A DNA stretch of 64,000 nucleotides from Brumicola pallidula DSM 14239 = ACAM 615 (GTDB taxonomy: Bacteria > Pseudomonadota > Gammaproteobacteria > Enterobacterales > Alteromonadaceae), in NCBI RefSeq assembly GCF_000428905.1, contig NZ_AUAV01000014.1:112303-176302 (forward strand). The letters run 5' to 3'. The notes under the pieces are model-generated. The model worked only from the letters and a program-made list of their open reading frames with translations. It ran no database searches and was not told where the DNA came from. Below are positions 47,706 to 56,587 of the stretch, piece by piece. The position numbers and the translations under genes were made by a program. The first letter of the stretch is position 1. Each line of letters begins with the position of its first letter.

Positions 47706-48797
47706 ATGTACGTAGTCACTAACCGCGTCATTGGAAAAGGCAGAACTACAAAAGTATTTGGCCATACTCCAAGCCCAGCAGGCCCAAATGAACTCAGAAT
47801 GCTTGAATTAAACAAAGTAAACAACAAATGGAAAGTCTTTGAAATAGACAACAAATTAACGCAAGAACAGGTGAGCCAACTAAATAAAGAACATCATCTC
47901 AATTTCGACATTAAGGCTGATTGGTATGGTTCACTGCAAGTTGCATGTAACGTATTTAAGAGAGCAAAAGTAGAAAACAAGGCGGTTCTATTTTTCGTAC
48001 ACGGATACAATAACGATATAGATGACGTGCTGAAAGCAGCAACGGAGTTGGAGGCATTATACAAGGTAATCGTGGTCCCTTTTACTTGGCCAGCTAATGG
48101 TGGAGGTGCTATTTCAGGCACGGCTTCATACTTGAGTGACAAGGCAGATGCAAGGGCCTCCTCCGGTGCGTTTAACCGATTTGTTGAAAAAATTCAGTTC
48201 TTTCATACTGCACTTTCTGACGCTAACGTAAAATCAATCAGGCAAAGCGTCCAACAAAAATATAAGGATAAAGATAATCCAATGGCTGCAGCCGCCTTGT
48301 ATAGCAATCTGGTAGACAAAGCCTGTAAGGTCAAAATAAACCTGCTGTGCCACAGTATGGGGAATTATCTGCTCAAACATTCATTAATGACCAGTGATAA
48401 CGCAACGTCAGAATTAGTGTTTGACAATATAAATCTAGTTGCCGCCGATACCAATAATAAGAACCACGCGAATTGGTTAGACAAAATAGATGTTCGCAAC
48501 CGTATTCATGTTGTTATTAACGAGAATGATGCAGCACTAAAAGCGTCACGGGTAAAACCGGGCAAAGAACAAAGAGCGCGTCTGGGACATTATTTGAAAA
48601 GTCTCAACAGTGAACATGCGGTTTATATTGATGTAACGGAGGCCCATGAAGTAGATAGTGAACACAGCTATTATAAGGGAAGTGCGGTGAAAAATAATGC
48701 AGATCTAAAAGCACTTTTCAACGATTTATTTACGGGTTATAGCGTTGAAAAAAGACTCCCTTATTTTGCAGCGAATAATTATTTTAAGCTGGAATAG
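47706..48797 (+). CDS. Alpha/beta hydrolase (DUF900-like)
   Basis: A 363-aa soluble protein. VLFFVHGYNNDIDDVL is the oxyanion-hole start of an alpha/beta hydrolase and INLLCHSMGNYLL contains the nucleophile Ser (CHSMG, a GxSxG variant with Cys first). VVPFTWPANG between them is typical of the DUF900 group. The acid is probably among VINENDAAL and the His in the LGHYL or EAHEVDSEHSYY segments. There is no signal peptide. ATG 47706 is chosen over TTG 47700 because it is spaced properly from AGAAGGA. Confidence 0.75.
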   Translation: MYVVTNRVIGKGRTTKVFGHTPSPAGPNELRMLELNKVNNKWKVFEIDNKLTQEQVSQLNKEHHLNFDIKADWYGSLQVACNVFKRAKVENKAVLFFVHGYNNDIDDVLKAATELEALYKVIVVPFTWPANGGGAISGTASYLSDKADARASSGAFNRFVEKIQFFHTALSDANVKSIRQSVQQKYKDKDNPMAAAALYSNLVDKACKVKINLLCHSMGNYLLKHSLMTSDNATSELVFDNINLVAADTNNKNHANWLDKIDVRNRIHVVINENDAALKASRVKPGKEQRARLGHYLKSLNSEHAVYIDVTEAHEVDSEHSYYKGSAVKNNADLKALFNDLFTGYSVEKRLPYFAANNYFKLE

Positions 48798-48945
48798 TCT
48801 GCGTTTAATTTTGCTCTTATTCCATGAGTTGTAAACAGCGGTATTTCTCATTAGTGGCCTGGTAATGCTATTATATGTCATGCTTAATTCCTGCAATTAA
48901 AAAATCGGACCGCAAGAGGGTCAAGACGAGGAATTAAAGGGAGAA

Positions 48946-48990
48946 ATGTCGCGTCAGACATTTAGTTTGAAAATATTATATACAACATGA
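48946..48990 (+). CDS. 14-codon leader ORF upstream of dusA
   Basis: A frame MSRQTFSLKILYTT starts 5 nt after a strong AAAGGGAG site. Its TGA (48988-48990) overlaps an ATG opening a four-codon frame (MSLN, 48987-49001), whose TGA in turn overlaps the dusA TTG start (TTGA at 48998-49001). The chain suggests re-initiation or coupling into dusA, which has no good ribosome site of its own. Translation is unproven. Confidence 0.35.
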   Translation: MSRQTFSLKILYTT

Positions 48991-48997
48991 GTTTAAA

Positions 48998-50023
48998 TTG
49001 AATAACACGACTAACCCACTTGACCATCGTTTTTCTGTAGCCCCAATGCTTGATTGGACTGATCGCCACTGTCGATTCTTTCTTCGTTTACTCTCAAAAC
49101 ATACCGTGTTGTACACCGAAATGGTGACCACTGGAGCGATCATTCATGGCAAGGGTGATTATTTAGGCTACAACAAAGAAGAACATCCCGTGATATTGCA
49201 GTTAGGTGGTAGTGACCCCGAAGCAATGGCGCATTGCGCTAGTATTGCCGAGCAGCGCGGTTACGACGAGGTGAATATTAATATTGGTTGCCCGTCAGAT
49301 CGGGTTAAAAACGGTAGTTTCGGAGCTTGTTTAATGGCAATGCCTGAAACGGTTGCTGAATGCGTTTCAGCGATGCAATCTGCTGTTTCTATTCCGGTCA
49401 CAGTTAAATGCCGCATTGGTATAGACGATATGGATGACTATAAAGGTTTGAGTCGTTTCGTCTCTCTTGTTGCTGAGGGCGGATGCGAGCATTTTATTAT
49501 TCATGCCCGCAAAGCATGGTTGCAAGGCCTGAGTCCAAAAGAAAACCGAGATATTCCACCACTAAATTATCAGCGAGTTTATGATTTAAAAAAAGAGTTT
49601 TCCCAGTTACACATTTCTATTAATGGCGGAATAACCACACTTGAGGATTCTCAACAACATTTGAAACTCATTGATGGTGTAATGATGGGGCGTGAAATTT
49701 ATTCAAACCCTTACATCTTAAGCAATGTTGACTCTTTACTTTATGGCGATACAGGTGTCGCTATAACAAGAGAAGAAGTGGTCGCAAAAATGACGGCCTA
49801 CATCAAAGGCCAAGTTGCACAAGGTTCAAAAGTTTGGCACATTGCAAGACACGTTTTAGGTCTGTTTCAAGGACAAGCCGGTGGTCGCATTTGGCGTCGT
49901 TACTTAAGTCAAAATGGCACACAGAAAGACGTTTCCACGGATCTTTTGCTGCATGCTTACGAACAAGTACTGCAAGCACAAACCAAAGCACGCGAGTTTA
50001 GAGAGAGCAAAATCGAAAGTTAA
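48998..50023 (+). CDS. dusA: tRNA-dihydrouridine(20/20a) synthase DusA
   Basis: An FMN/NADPH enzyme that reduces U20/U20a in tRNA D-loops; 341 aa. RFSVAPMLDWTDRHCRFF is the DusA-specific start, TEMVTTGAI follows, NINIGCPSDRVKNGSFGACLM contains the flavin site and the catalytic Cys in GACL, and the C-terminal VWHIARHVLGLFQGQAGGRIWRR is the tRNA-binding helical domain of DusA. The only possible start is TTG 48998, since no in-frame ATG precedes the conserved region. It may be coupled to an upstream mini-ORF. Confidence 0.94.
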   Translation: MNNTTNPLDHRFSVAPMLDWTDRHCRFFLRLLSKHTVLYTEMVTTGAIIHGKGDYLGYNKEEHPVILQLGGSDPEAMAHCASIAEQRGYDEVNINIGCPSDRVKNGSFGACLMAMPETVAECVSAMQSAVSIPVTVKCRIGIDDMDDYKGLSRFVSLVAEGGCEHFIIHARKAWLQGLSPKENRDIPPLNYQRVYDLKKEFSQLHISINGGITTLEDSQQHLKLIDGVMMGREIYSNPYILSNVDSLLYGDTGVAITREEVVAKMTAYIKGQVAQGSKVWHIARHVLGLFQGQAGGRIWRRYLSQNGTQKDVSTDLLLHAYEQVLQAQTKAREFRESKIES

Positions 50024-50073
50024 TACGCTTATTTCTTTGCTTTCTTAATAACGTAAACACACAAGCTTAATAT

Positions 50074-50113
50074 TTGGTTAATTTTACCAACTCGACTGGT
50101 TAATTTAACCAGT
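50074..50113. promoter_or_regulatory. Two tandem palindromes, candidate enhancer sites for a sigma-54 promoter
   Basis: ttggttaattttaccaa (50074-50090, one mismatch pair) and actggttaatttaaccagt (50095-50113, perfect) share the core GGTTAATTT(T/A)ACC and have centres 22 bp apart, two helical turns. They lie about 129 and 151 bp upstream of the start predicted for the sigma-54 promoter at 50206, the normal place for enhancer-binding-protein sites. Confidence 0.6.
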
Positions 50114-50205
50114 CATCACTTCATTACATCTGTGAATTGTCTGCACTATTGCATGTGAATTCATTATGCATATGATATTAAACAATAAATTATATTTTCT
50201 AAAAG

Positions 50206-50222
50206 TTGGCACAACAATAGCT
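50206..50222 (+). promoter_or_regulatory. Candidate sigma-54 promoter
   Basis: TTGGCACAACAATAGCT has the perfect -24 element TGGCAC and a -12 element TAGC (consensus TTGC), with GG (50208-50209) and GC (50220-50221) exactly 10 bp apart as sigma-54 requires. Transcription would start near 50233 and read the 107-aa exported protein, the 39-aa peptide and pspC. The upstream 90 bp are AT-rich, allowing bending. The rest of the 290-nt gap after dusA has no gene. Confidence 0.6.
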
Positions 50223-50313
50223 ATAGCTGAGTGTCGTTGCCGTAAAGGCACTTAACTTAAGGTTCCGTAGCAGTATACGTAGCCAATAATTTTTAAATTT
50301 TGAGGAAAATATC

Positions 50314-50637
50314 ATGTCCATGAAAAAAACAGGCCTAACTACATTATTCGTTGCTGCTATCGCGTTAACTGGTTCATTACAAGCAAATGAATTGCAAGTT
50401 AATAAGGTTTTATCAAACATAGTTAGCCAAGCAATGAGCACTGCAAAAACAGAAATTAATCAAGAAGTTCAGAAATCAATTTTGACTTCAGCTTATAACT
50501 TAACTTTTGCAAAGGCTGTCGACCCATCTACTCCGGCAACGCACGTAACAATTACCGACATCGCAGACACAACAGCGAATGCGAAGTCTACAGAATCAAT
50601 TGTTACCGAAAATAGCGAAGACAAATCTTCAGATTAG
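50314..50637 (+). CDS. Small exported protein, first gene of the PspC operon
   Basis: A 107-aa protein with a clear Sec signal peptide (MSMKKTGLTTLFVAAIAL, cleavage after SLQA) and an alpha-helical, Gln/Asn/Ser/Thr-rich mature part of about 80 residues ending in an acidic tail. No Cys and no known domain; I do not recognise it. It follows the candidate sigma-54 promoter by about 80 nt with a TGAGGA site. A terminator-like hairpin at its 3' end may make it the most abundant product of the operon. It may be a periplasmic stress factor. Confidence 0.75.
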   Translation: MSMKKTGLTTLFVAAIALTGSLQANELQVNKVLSNIVSQAMSTAKTEINQEVQKSILTSAYNLTFAKAVDPSTPATHVTITDIADTTANAKSTESIVTENSEDKSSD

Positions 50638-50656
50638 TTGCTTCGCTATTTTTTTG
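50609..50656 (+). terminator. Terminator or attenuator overlapping the 3' end of the 50314 gene
   Basis: aatagcgaag (50611-50620, inside the gene) pairs exactly with cttcgctatt (50641-50650), extended by flanking A-T pairs and followed by a T7 run. The loop is 20 nt and contains the stop codon. Only 18 nt later the 39-aa gene begins with a strong ribosome site, so partial read-through is expected. Confidence 0.7.
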
Positions 50657-50674
50657 TTTACCAAGGAGAGAGTT

Positions 50675-50794
50675 ATGTTAAGTCACATCAACCTTATCGG
50701 TTTGCTAGTAACACCTATCCTATTTTACATAGGTAGCGCAACGGTTGTGATATGCCTTGAGCATTTCAAGCTAATTACATCCGGCCAAAGCTAA
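50675..50794 (+). CDS. 39-aa single-helix membrane peptide
   Basis: From ATG 50675, 6 nt after the strong site AAGGAGAG, this 39-aa product (MLSHINLIGLLVTPILF...) has one membrane helix (about 5-29) and a short positively charged cytoplasmic tail. A longer frame from 50579 overlaps the preceding gene and is rejected. Size and position recall small Psp membrane proteins such as PspB/PspD, but no sequence match can be claimed. It lies between the exported protein and PspC. Confidence 0.65.
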   Translation: MLSHINLIGLLVTPILFYIGSATVVICLEHFKLITSGQS

Positions 50795-50875
50795 AGCAGT
50801 TACGGCAATGCGCTCCAGAGTTGTTCTAAATATTTTAACAGCGCGAAGAATTTACCAACAAAAGAGGCACTTACA

Positions 50876-51076
50876 ATGAAAACAGTTATCAATGATAAAA
50901 GGCTATTCAGAGACGCTAACCGCGCTATTATTTCTGGGGTTTGTGCTGGTTTGGCAAAATATCTAGGTATCGACCCGCTATGGGTTAGAGTCGGTGCTAT
51001 TATAAGTATGATATTTTTAACTTTTCCAACAGCATTAGCTTACGTTTTAGCAATCCTTTTGTTGCGATACAAGTAG
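50876..51076 (+). CDS. PspC-domain membrane protein
   Basis: A 66-aa protein consisting of a PspC domain: LFRDANRAIISGVCAGLAKYLGIDPLWVRV is the family signature, followed by one membrane helix (~42-63, FLTFPTALAYVLAILLL) and a short tail. PspC senses inner-membrane stress and, in the canonical system, works with PspA/B/F; this one lacks the long C-terminal region of E. coli PspC and no pspA or pspB is adjacent. AGAGG ribosome site. A hairpin (gcttgta/tacaagc, 51080-51096) follows immediately. Confidence 0.85.
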   Translation: MKTVINDKRLFRDANRAIISGVCAGLAKYLGIDPLWVRVGAIISMIFLTFPTALAYVLAILLLRYK

Positions 51077-51183
51077 GTACGCTTGTACAATACAAGCTCT
51101 AGGGGCCTAGTTTTTATTTTCAGCCGTTTAATTAACCGGCTGTCGGTGTTTCGGCTCAGGTTAACAAACGTCAAAGGATATTT

Positions 51184-52176
51184 ATGACACAGTTTTTTTC
51201 GACTAAAACAGTTTCTGCGGGCATCTCCATTATCGTACTGTTGTTTGTATTGCTTGGTTTTTGGTGGAGTTTTGCGCCAGATACATTTAATGTGCGCCAG
51301 AATGCACAGGACATGGCGGCCCAAAAGGGTCATCAAATGGTGACGGGCTACACAACAACATCTACACTGATTAAAGTCACTGAGATGATGCTGTACAAAA
51401 ACGGCGGATACATTACTAACGATGTACTACCACCGGGTATTTTCATGGACAATATCCCTGCATGGGAATTTGGCGTTTTAGAAATGAGTCGAGACCTCGC
51501 GCTTTCGATGCGCAAAGATTTTAGTCGCTCTCAGTCGCAGTCAATTGAAAGTCCACAATTGGTGCAGGCACAACCTTATTATAATAATGATAGCAATCGC
51601 TGGATCTTGCCTTCCTCTGAATCTCGATATGAAAAAGCCATCGAGCAACTCTATTTATATCAAGCTGAACTTGGCAATATTGACAGTGTGAATACCCAGT
51701 TTTATGCTCGAGCAGACAATTTGCGTGATTGGTTAAAGCAGGTTGAAAAAAGGCTCGGAAGTTTGTCACAAAAATTAAGTGCCAGCGTCGGTTCCGATGT
51801 TATTAACACTGAACTCGCCGGCGACCCAGAGGCGAGGCAGTCAACGCCGCAAAACCCTGTTGTTAGAAACAAGACCAGTTGGTTTAAGTTAGATGATAAT
51901 TTTTATGAAGCGCGCGGGGCAAGTTGGGCTCTGTTGCATTTTTTGAAGGCGATAGAAGTTGATTTTAGAGATGTTTTAGAAAATAAAAATGCAACCATAA
52001 GTTTGCGTCAAATTATTCGTGAATTAGAAGCAACTCAAGAAACTGTGTATACGCCCGTTATACTAAATGGAGACGGCTTTGGTATGTTAGCTAATCACTC
52101 GTTAGTAATGGCGAACTATATTTCAAGGGCGAATGCTGCTTTAATCGAATTATCAGAACTACTAAATCAAGGATAA
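51184..52176 (+). CDS. DUF2333 family protein
   Basis: A 330-aa protein with one N-terminal membrane helix (~12-31) ending WWSFAPDTF and a large periplasmic helical domain. LIKVTEMMLYKNGGYITNDVLPPGIFMDN is the conserved DUF2333 region; SSESRYEKAIEQL, DNLRDWLKQVEKRL and ATQETVYTPVILNG are further family marks. Function is unknown; probably envelope-related. A TIGR04219 outer-membrane gene starts 3 nt after its stop, so they form an operon, possibly with read-through from pspC. Confidence 0.85.
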   Translation: MTQFFSTKTVSAGISIIVLLFVLLGFWWSFAPDTFNVRQNAQDMAAQKGHQMVTGYTTTSTLIKVTEMMLYKNGGYITNDVLPPGIFMDNIPAWEFGVLEMSRDLALSMRKDFSRSQSQSIESPQLVQAQPYYNNDSNRWILPSSESRYEKAIEQLYLYQAELGNIDSVNTQFYARADNLRDWLKQVEKRLGSLSQKLSASVGSDVINTELAGDPEARQSTPQNPVVRNKTSWFKLDDNFYEARGASWALLHFLKAIEVDFRDVLENKNATISLRQIIRELEATQETVYTPVILNGDGFGMLANHSLVMANYISRANAALIELSELLNQG

Positions 52177-52179
52177 AAT

Positions 52180-52938
52180 ATGAAAAAGTCACTTTTGGCT
52201 TGTGCTTTACTCGCTGCAACAGTCGTTGCCCCAGTGCAGGCTGATACGTTACTAGGCGCTTATGTTGGAGCGCAGGCATGGAATATGGGCGTAGAGGGTG
52301 GTTTTTCGAATGAAGGATCGTCGCTTACTGACTTTACTTTTGATGATAAAACAAATGGCTCCTTTTATGTTGCACTAGAACATCCGGTGCCAATTATACC
52401 AAATATTAAAATAAGTAGAACAATGTTGGACACGACAGGTATTACGACACTTGCGACATCGTTCGAATTTAACGATATCTTGTATGATGCCACTACAAAC
52501 TTAAATACTGAATTTGAAATGACAGCCACTGATTTCATTTTATATTATGAAATTCTTGATAATGACCTAGTTAGTATTGATGTTGGTATTAATGGTAAGT
52601 ATGTCGATGGCACTATTCTGGTTTCTGAGGCCACTGGTAATAGGATGACGTCGGAAGATTTCTCTGGTGTTATCCCAATGGGTTACGCAAAAATTGAACT
52701 TGGCTTACCTTTCACTGGCTTAGGCTTGTATGCAGAAGGTAGTTTTTTAGCAATCGACGATAATACTGCCTCTGACTTCCAAGCAGCAGTAACCTACAGT
52801 TTCGTGGAAACATTAGCTTTAGATATGACCTTGCAAGCGGGTTATAGAGCAATGACAATAGAACTTGAAGACGTAGACAATCTCTATTCAAACCTAGAGT
52901 TTTCCGGTGTATTTGTGGGACTAGAATTCGATTTTTAA
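52180..52938 (+). CDS. TIGR04219-type outer membrane beta-barrel protein
   Basis: A 252-aa outer-membrane protein with a signal peptide (MKKSLLACALLAATVVAPVQA) and alternating beta strands, ending GVFVGLEFDF with the C-terminal Phe recognised by the BAM machine. DTLLGAYVGAQAWNMGVEGGF after cleavage and LEHPVPIIPNIKI are typical of the TIGR04219 family. The barrel probably has 8-10 strands; function is unknown. Tightly linked to the DUF2333 gene, so the two may work across the periplasm. Confidence 0.8.
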   Translation: MKKSLLACALLAATVVAPVQADTLLGAYVGAQAWNMGVEGGFSNEGSSLTDFTFDDKTNGSFYVALEHPVPIIPNIKISRTMLDTTGITTLATSFEFNDILYDATTNLNTEFEMTATDFILYYEILDNDLVSIDVGINGKYVDGTILVSEATGNRMTSEDFSGVIPMGYAKIELGLPFTGLGLYAEGSFLAIDDNTASDFQAAVTYSFVETLALDMTLQAGYRAMTIELEDVDNLYSNLEFSGVFVGLEFDF

Positions 52939-53008
52939 AAAAGACCATTTTATTTGCTTTTTTTTAAGTCCAAAAAGTAATAAAAAATCTGATTTAATTC
53001 TTTCAAGT

Positions 53009-53057
53009 TATGATAGAAAGTAGTTAACCTTAGTCGTGTACTAGCTAAGGTTAACTA
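53009..53057 (+). promoter_or_regulatory. cysJ promoter -10 and 13-bp leader hairpin over the ribosome site
   Basis: TATGAT (53009-53014) is a -10 element without a good -35, as in activator-dependent cys promoters. tagttaaccttag (53021-53033) and ctaaggttaacta (53045-53057) are exact reverse complements with an 11-nt loop. The predicted transcript begins at about the first arm, so nearly the whole leader is this hairpin, and its second arm contains AAGG (53047-53050), the only ribosome site before ATG 53061. Confidence 0.65.
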
Positions 53058-53060
53058 TAA

Positions 53061-54875
53061 ATGACATCAAATAACGGCAACAACAATTTTTCAGCATTAA
53101 CGGAACAGCAACTTCAGTCGCTTTCGAGTGCCGCTTCATCTTTAAATAAAGAGCAGCTTATCTGGGCAAGTGGCTTTTTAGCTGGCTTAGTTGGTTCAGC
53201 AAGCGCACTGCCAATGCCAAGCTCAATTGAAACAACAAATCATGCCGCTTCCACGTCCACGTTGACGATCCTGTATGGCTCGCAAACCGGCAACTCAAAA
53301 GGTGTTGCTAACAACTACAAAGCCTCTGCACTTGAACAAGGTTACCAAGCAAATGTGGTAAGCATGGCTGACTACAAACCAAGACAGTTGAAAAATGAAA
53401 CTCATCTTGTTGTTATTGTGAGCACTCACGGTGAGGGCGATGCGCCTGATGATGCAGTAGAGTTATTTGAATTTTTAGCCAGTAAAAAAGCCCCTAAATT
53501 ACCTAATCTAAAATTTGCTGTCGTGGGATTAGGAGATACTAGTTACGAATTTTTCTGCCAAACAGGCAAAGACTTCGAAACTCGTTTGCTTACGCTTGGC
53601 GCAACGGCGTTAGTTGAAAGGCTAGATTGTGACGTCGATTACGACTCTGCTGTGGCTGACTGGACTACATCGTTAAATGCTAAGTTGAAAGATGAACTAA
53701 CGCCAGTCGTAACCGCACAAATAATTAACTTAACACCGGCTGCCAACGCGGTCGCTGAATCTCTTTACAGCAAGAAAAACCCGTTTGTTGCTAATTTAAG
53801 TGCAGGCTTGAAGATAACGGGACGTGATTCAGTCAAAGACATTCGTCATATCGAAATTTCTTTAGAGGACAGTGGCATTGTTTATAAGCCAGGTGATGCC
53901 TTAGGTGTTTGGTTTAGCAATGATGAAGCTGTTGCACGGCGTTTACTATTGGCCACGTCAACAAGCGCTGAGGATAAAGTAATGGTGGCAGATCTGGAGC
54001 TTACGCTGCTAGATGCTCTGATCAATAAATTAGAATTAACCTTAAGTTATCCAGGCTTTGTGAAATCGTATCAAGTCACCACGGGTCATGCAGAATTGGC
54101 TACCTTAATGACAGATAAGGCCGCACTAAGAGAGTATTTATCAGTCTCTCAAATTGTCGATATTGTTGAAAAGTATCCAACAAAAATAGCTGCTCAAGCC
54201 CTAGTTGACGCGCTTAGACCTATTGTGCCAAGACTCTATTCAATCGCATCAAGCCAAGCAGAAGTTGAGGATGAGGTGCATATAACGGTCGCTCATGTTG
54301 AATACGAAGCTAACGGTTATACTCATCAGGGCGGTGCGTCAGGGTTTCTTTCAACTCGTTTGGAAGAAGGCGACAATCTGAATGTTTACGTTGAAAACAA
54401 TGATAACTTTAGGCTTCCAACTGATCCAAACACGCCAATTATTATGATTGGCCCCGGCACAGGCATAGCGCCATTTAGAGCTTTCTTGCAAGAAAGGGAT
54501 GCGACAGAAGCCGAAGGTAAAAACTGGTTGTTTTTCGGTAATCCTAATTTTACCCAGGATTTTCTTTATCAAACTGAATGGCAGCGCTACTTAAAGTCAG
54601 GGTTGTTAAGCAAAATAAGTTTAGCGTTTTCGCGTGATCAAGCGACTAAAATTTATGTCCAAGACAGATTAAAAGAAAATGGTAAAGAAGTATTTGAATG
54701 GCTAGAACAAGGCGCACACGTCTACATTTGTGGTGACGCTTTAAGAATGGCCAAAGATGTCGAATCAACACTATTGGCCTTAGTTGCCGAACACGGCGAT
54801 AAAACGGCTACGCAAGCAAAAGAATACCTAACAAATTTACGTAAATCAAAGCGTTATCAGAAGGATGTTTATTAA
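53061..54875 (+). CDS. cysJ: Sulfite reductase (NADPH) flavoprotein alpha subunit
   Basis: CysJ passes electrons from NADPH through FAD and FMN to CysI. The 604-aa protein has an N-terminal flavodoxin domain (FMN loop [13 protein letters not shown] near residue 72; [21 protein letters not shown]), an FAD domain with RLYSIASSQ and GGASGFLS, and an NADPH domain with [16 protein letters not shown] and [14 protein letters not shown], ending in the CPR-type ...KRYQKDVY. It is first in cysJIH; cysI begins at its last base. Confidence 0.96.
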   Translation: MTSNNGNNNFSALTEQQLQSLSSAASSLNKEQLIWASGFLAGLVGSASALPMPSSIETTNHAASTSTLTILYGSQTGNSKGVANNYKASALEQGYQANVVSMADYKPRQLKNETHLVVIVSTHGEGDAPDDAVELFEFLASKKAPKLPNLKFAVVGLGDTSYEFFCQTGKDFETRLLTLGATALVERLDCDVDYDSAVADWTTSLNAKLKDELTPVVTAQIINLTPAANAVAESLYSKKNPFVANLSAGLKITGRDSVKDIRHIEISLEDSGIVYKPGDALGVWFSNDEAVARRLLLATSTSAEDKVMVADLELTLLDALINKLELTLSYPGFVKSYQVTTGHAELATLMTDKAALREYLSVSQIVDIVEKYPTKIAAQALVDALRPIVPRLYSIASSQAEVEDEVHITVAHVEYEANGYTHQGGASGFLSTRLEEGDNLNVYVENNDNFRLPTDPNTPIIMIGPGTGIAPFRAFLQERDATEAEGKNWLFFGNPNFTQDFLYQTEWQRYLKSGLLSKISLAFSRDQATKIYVQDRLKENGKEVFEWLEQGAHVYICGDALRMAKDVESTLLALVAEHGDKTATQAKEYLTNLRKSKRYQKDVY

Positions 54876-56587
54876 TGAGTGATGACAGCAAGTTCAAAGT
54901 TGAAGGTAAACTGTCTGATAACGAGCGATTAAAAGGTCAGAGTAGTTTACTTCGCGGCACGATTACCGATGATTTGAAAGACGACGTAACGGGTGGATTT
55001 ACAGCGGACAACTTCCAACTCATTCGCTTCCATGGAATGTACCAACAAGATGATCGTGATATTCGTGCAGAGAGAATGAAGCAAAGGCTAGAGCCTCTGC
55101 ATAACGTGATGTTGCGAGCTCGATTACCAGGCGGCGTTATTAAACCTGAGCAATGGTTGGTTATTGATAAGTTTGCAGGTGACTACACGATTTATGGCAG
55201 TATTCGCTTAACCACTCGTCAAACTTTTCAGTTTCACGGTGTGCTAAAGCCAAATATGAAATTGATGCATCAAACCCTGCACAAAGCGGGTATTGACTCT
55301 ATTGCAACAGCGGGAGATGTTAACCGCAACGTACTGTGCACATCAAACCCCGTTGAATCCCAAGTACATAAACAAGCTTGGGATTGGGCGACTAAAATCA
55401 GTGAGCATTTATTGCCTAAGACCAATGCCTATGCTGAAATTTGGCTAAACGGTGAAAAGGTGGAGTCAACCCAAGAAGATGAACCTATTTTGGGCAAAAA
55501 CTATCTGCCACGTAAATTTAAAACAACCGTTGTTATACCACCTCAAAATGATGTGGATGTGCACGCTAACGATTTGAACTTCGTTGCTATTGCAGAAAAG
55601 GGCGAACTTATTGGTTTCAACGTGCTTGTAGGTGGTGGTTTGGCAATGACCCACGGCGATCATACAACGTTTCCGCGTAAAGCTGATGATTTTGGTTTTA
55701 TTGCGTTACATAAAACATTAGATGTTGCCGAAGCTGTGTTATCAACCCAGCGCGATTGGGGTAATAGAGTTAATCGTAAAAATGCAAAAACGAAATATAC
55801 TATTGAGCGCGTTGGTGTTGAAAACTTTAAAGCGGAAGTAGAGCGTCGTGCGGGCTTGAAATTTGAACCAAGCAAGGCATATGAGTTTACCAGCCGTGGG
55901 GATCGTTTTGGATGGGTTGACGGCATCGATGGTAAGCATCACTTAACGCTATTCATTGAAAACGGGCGAATTTTAGATTACCCAGGTAAAACACTAAAGA
56001 CAGGCTGTGCCGAAATTGCAAAAATACATAAAGGTGATTTTAGGCTAACTGCTAATCAAAATTTAATTATCGCTGGTGTATCTGCGGAACAGAAAGCAAC
56101 AATAGAAGCCTTAGCTATTACGCATGGTTTGATGCAAGCAAGCGTATCGAATCAGCGTAAAGACTCAATGGCTTGCGTGTCTTTACCTACTTGTCCATTG
56201 GCTATGGCTGAAGCTGAGCGTTATTTACCTGCCGCAGTTACCGAAATTGAAGGCTTACTTGCAAAACATGGAATGCAGGACGAAAGCATTATTTATAGAG
56301 TGACCGGCTGCCCGAATGGTTGTTGTCGGGCAATGTTGGCTGAAGTAGGTTTAGTAGGTAAAGGGCCGGGTAAGTATAACTTCCATATAGGAGGTGATCG
56401 TCAAGGCACCAGAATTCCTCGGATGTTTAAAGAAAACATCACCGACACTGAAATTATGAGCCTTTTGGATGGGTTAATTGGCCGTTGGTCTAAAGAAAGA
56501 AATAAAAAAGAATCGTTTGGTGATTATGTGATTAGAGCGGGCATAATTGCGCCTGTCGTCGATTCGGCTAAGGACTTTTATGACTAA
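54875..56587 (+). CDS. cysI: Sulfite reductase (NADPH) hemoprotein beta subunit
   Basis: CysI reduces sulfite to sulfide with six electrons at a siroheme coupled to a 4Fe-4S cluster. 570 aa. Cluster and siroheme Cys ligands are in [17 protein letters not shown] (CxxxxxC) and [11 protein letters not shown] (CxxxC). Other marks are [14 protein letters not shown] and [14 protein letters not shown]. It overlaps cysJ by one base (TAATG) and cysH by 8 nt, so all three are translationally coupled. Confidence 0.97.
   Translation: MSDDSKFKVEGKLSDNERLKGQSSLLRGTITDDLKDDVTGGFTADNFQLIRFHGMYQQDDRDIRAERMKQRLEPLHNVMLRARLPGGVIKPEQWLVIDKFAGDYTIYGSIRLTTRQTFQFHGVLKPNMKLMHQTLHKAGIDSIATAGDVNRNVLCTSNPVESQVHKQAWDWATKISEHLLPKTNAYAEIWLNGEKVESTQEDEPILGKNYLPRKFKTTVVIPPQNDVDVHANDLNFVAIAEKGELIGFNVLVGGGLAMTHGDHTTFPRKADDFGFIALHKTLDVAEAVLSTQRDWGNRVNRKNAKTKYTIERVGVENFKAEVERRAGLKFEPSKAYEFTSRGDRFGWVDGIDGKHHLTLFIENGRILDYPGKTLKTGCAEIAKIHKGDFRLTANQNLIIAGVSAEQKATIEALAITHGLMQASVSNQRKDSMACVSLPTCPLAMAEAERYLPAAVTEIEGLLAKHGMQDESIIYRVTGCPNGCCRAMLAEVGLVGKGPGKYNFHIGGDRQGTRIPRMFKENITDTEIMSLLDGLIGRWSKERNKKESFGDYVIRAGIIAPVVDSAKDFYD

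Noticed and set aside
50579..50674. N-terminal extension of the 39-aa membrane peptide
   Set aside because: It overlaps the preceding gene and terminator hairpin; the strong AAGGAGAG site points to ATG 50675.
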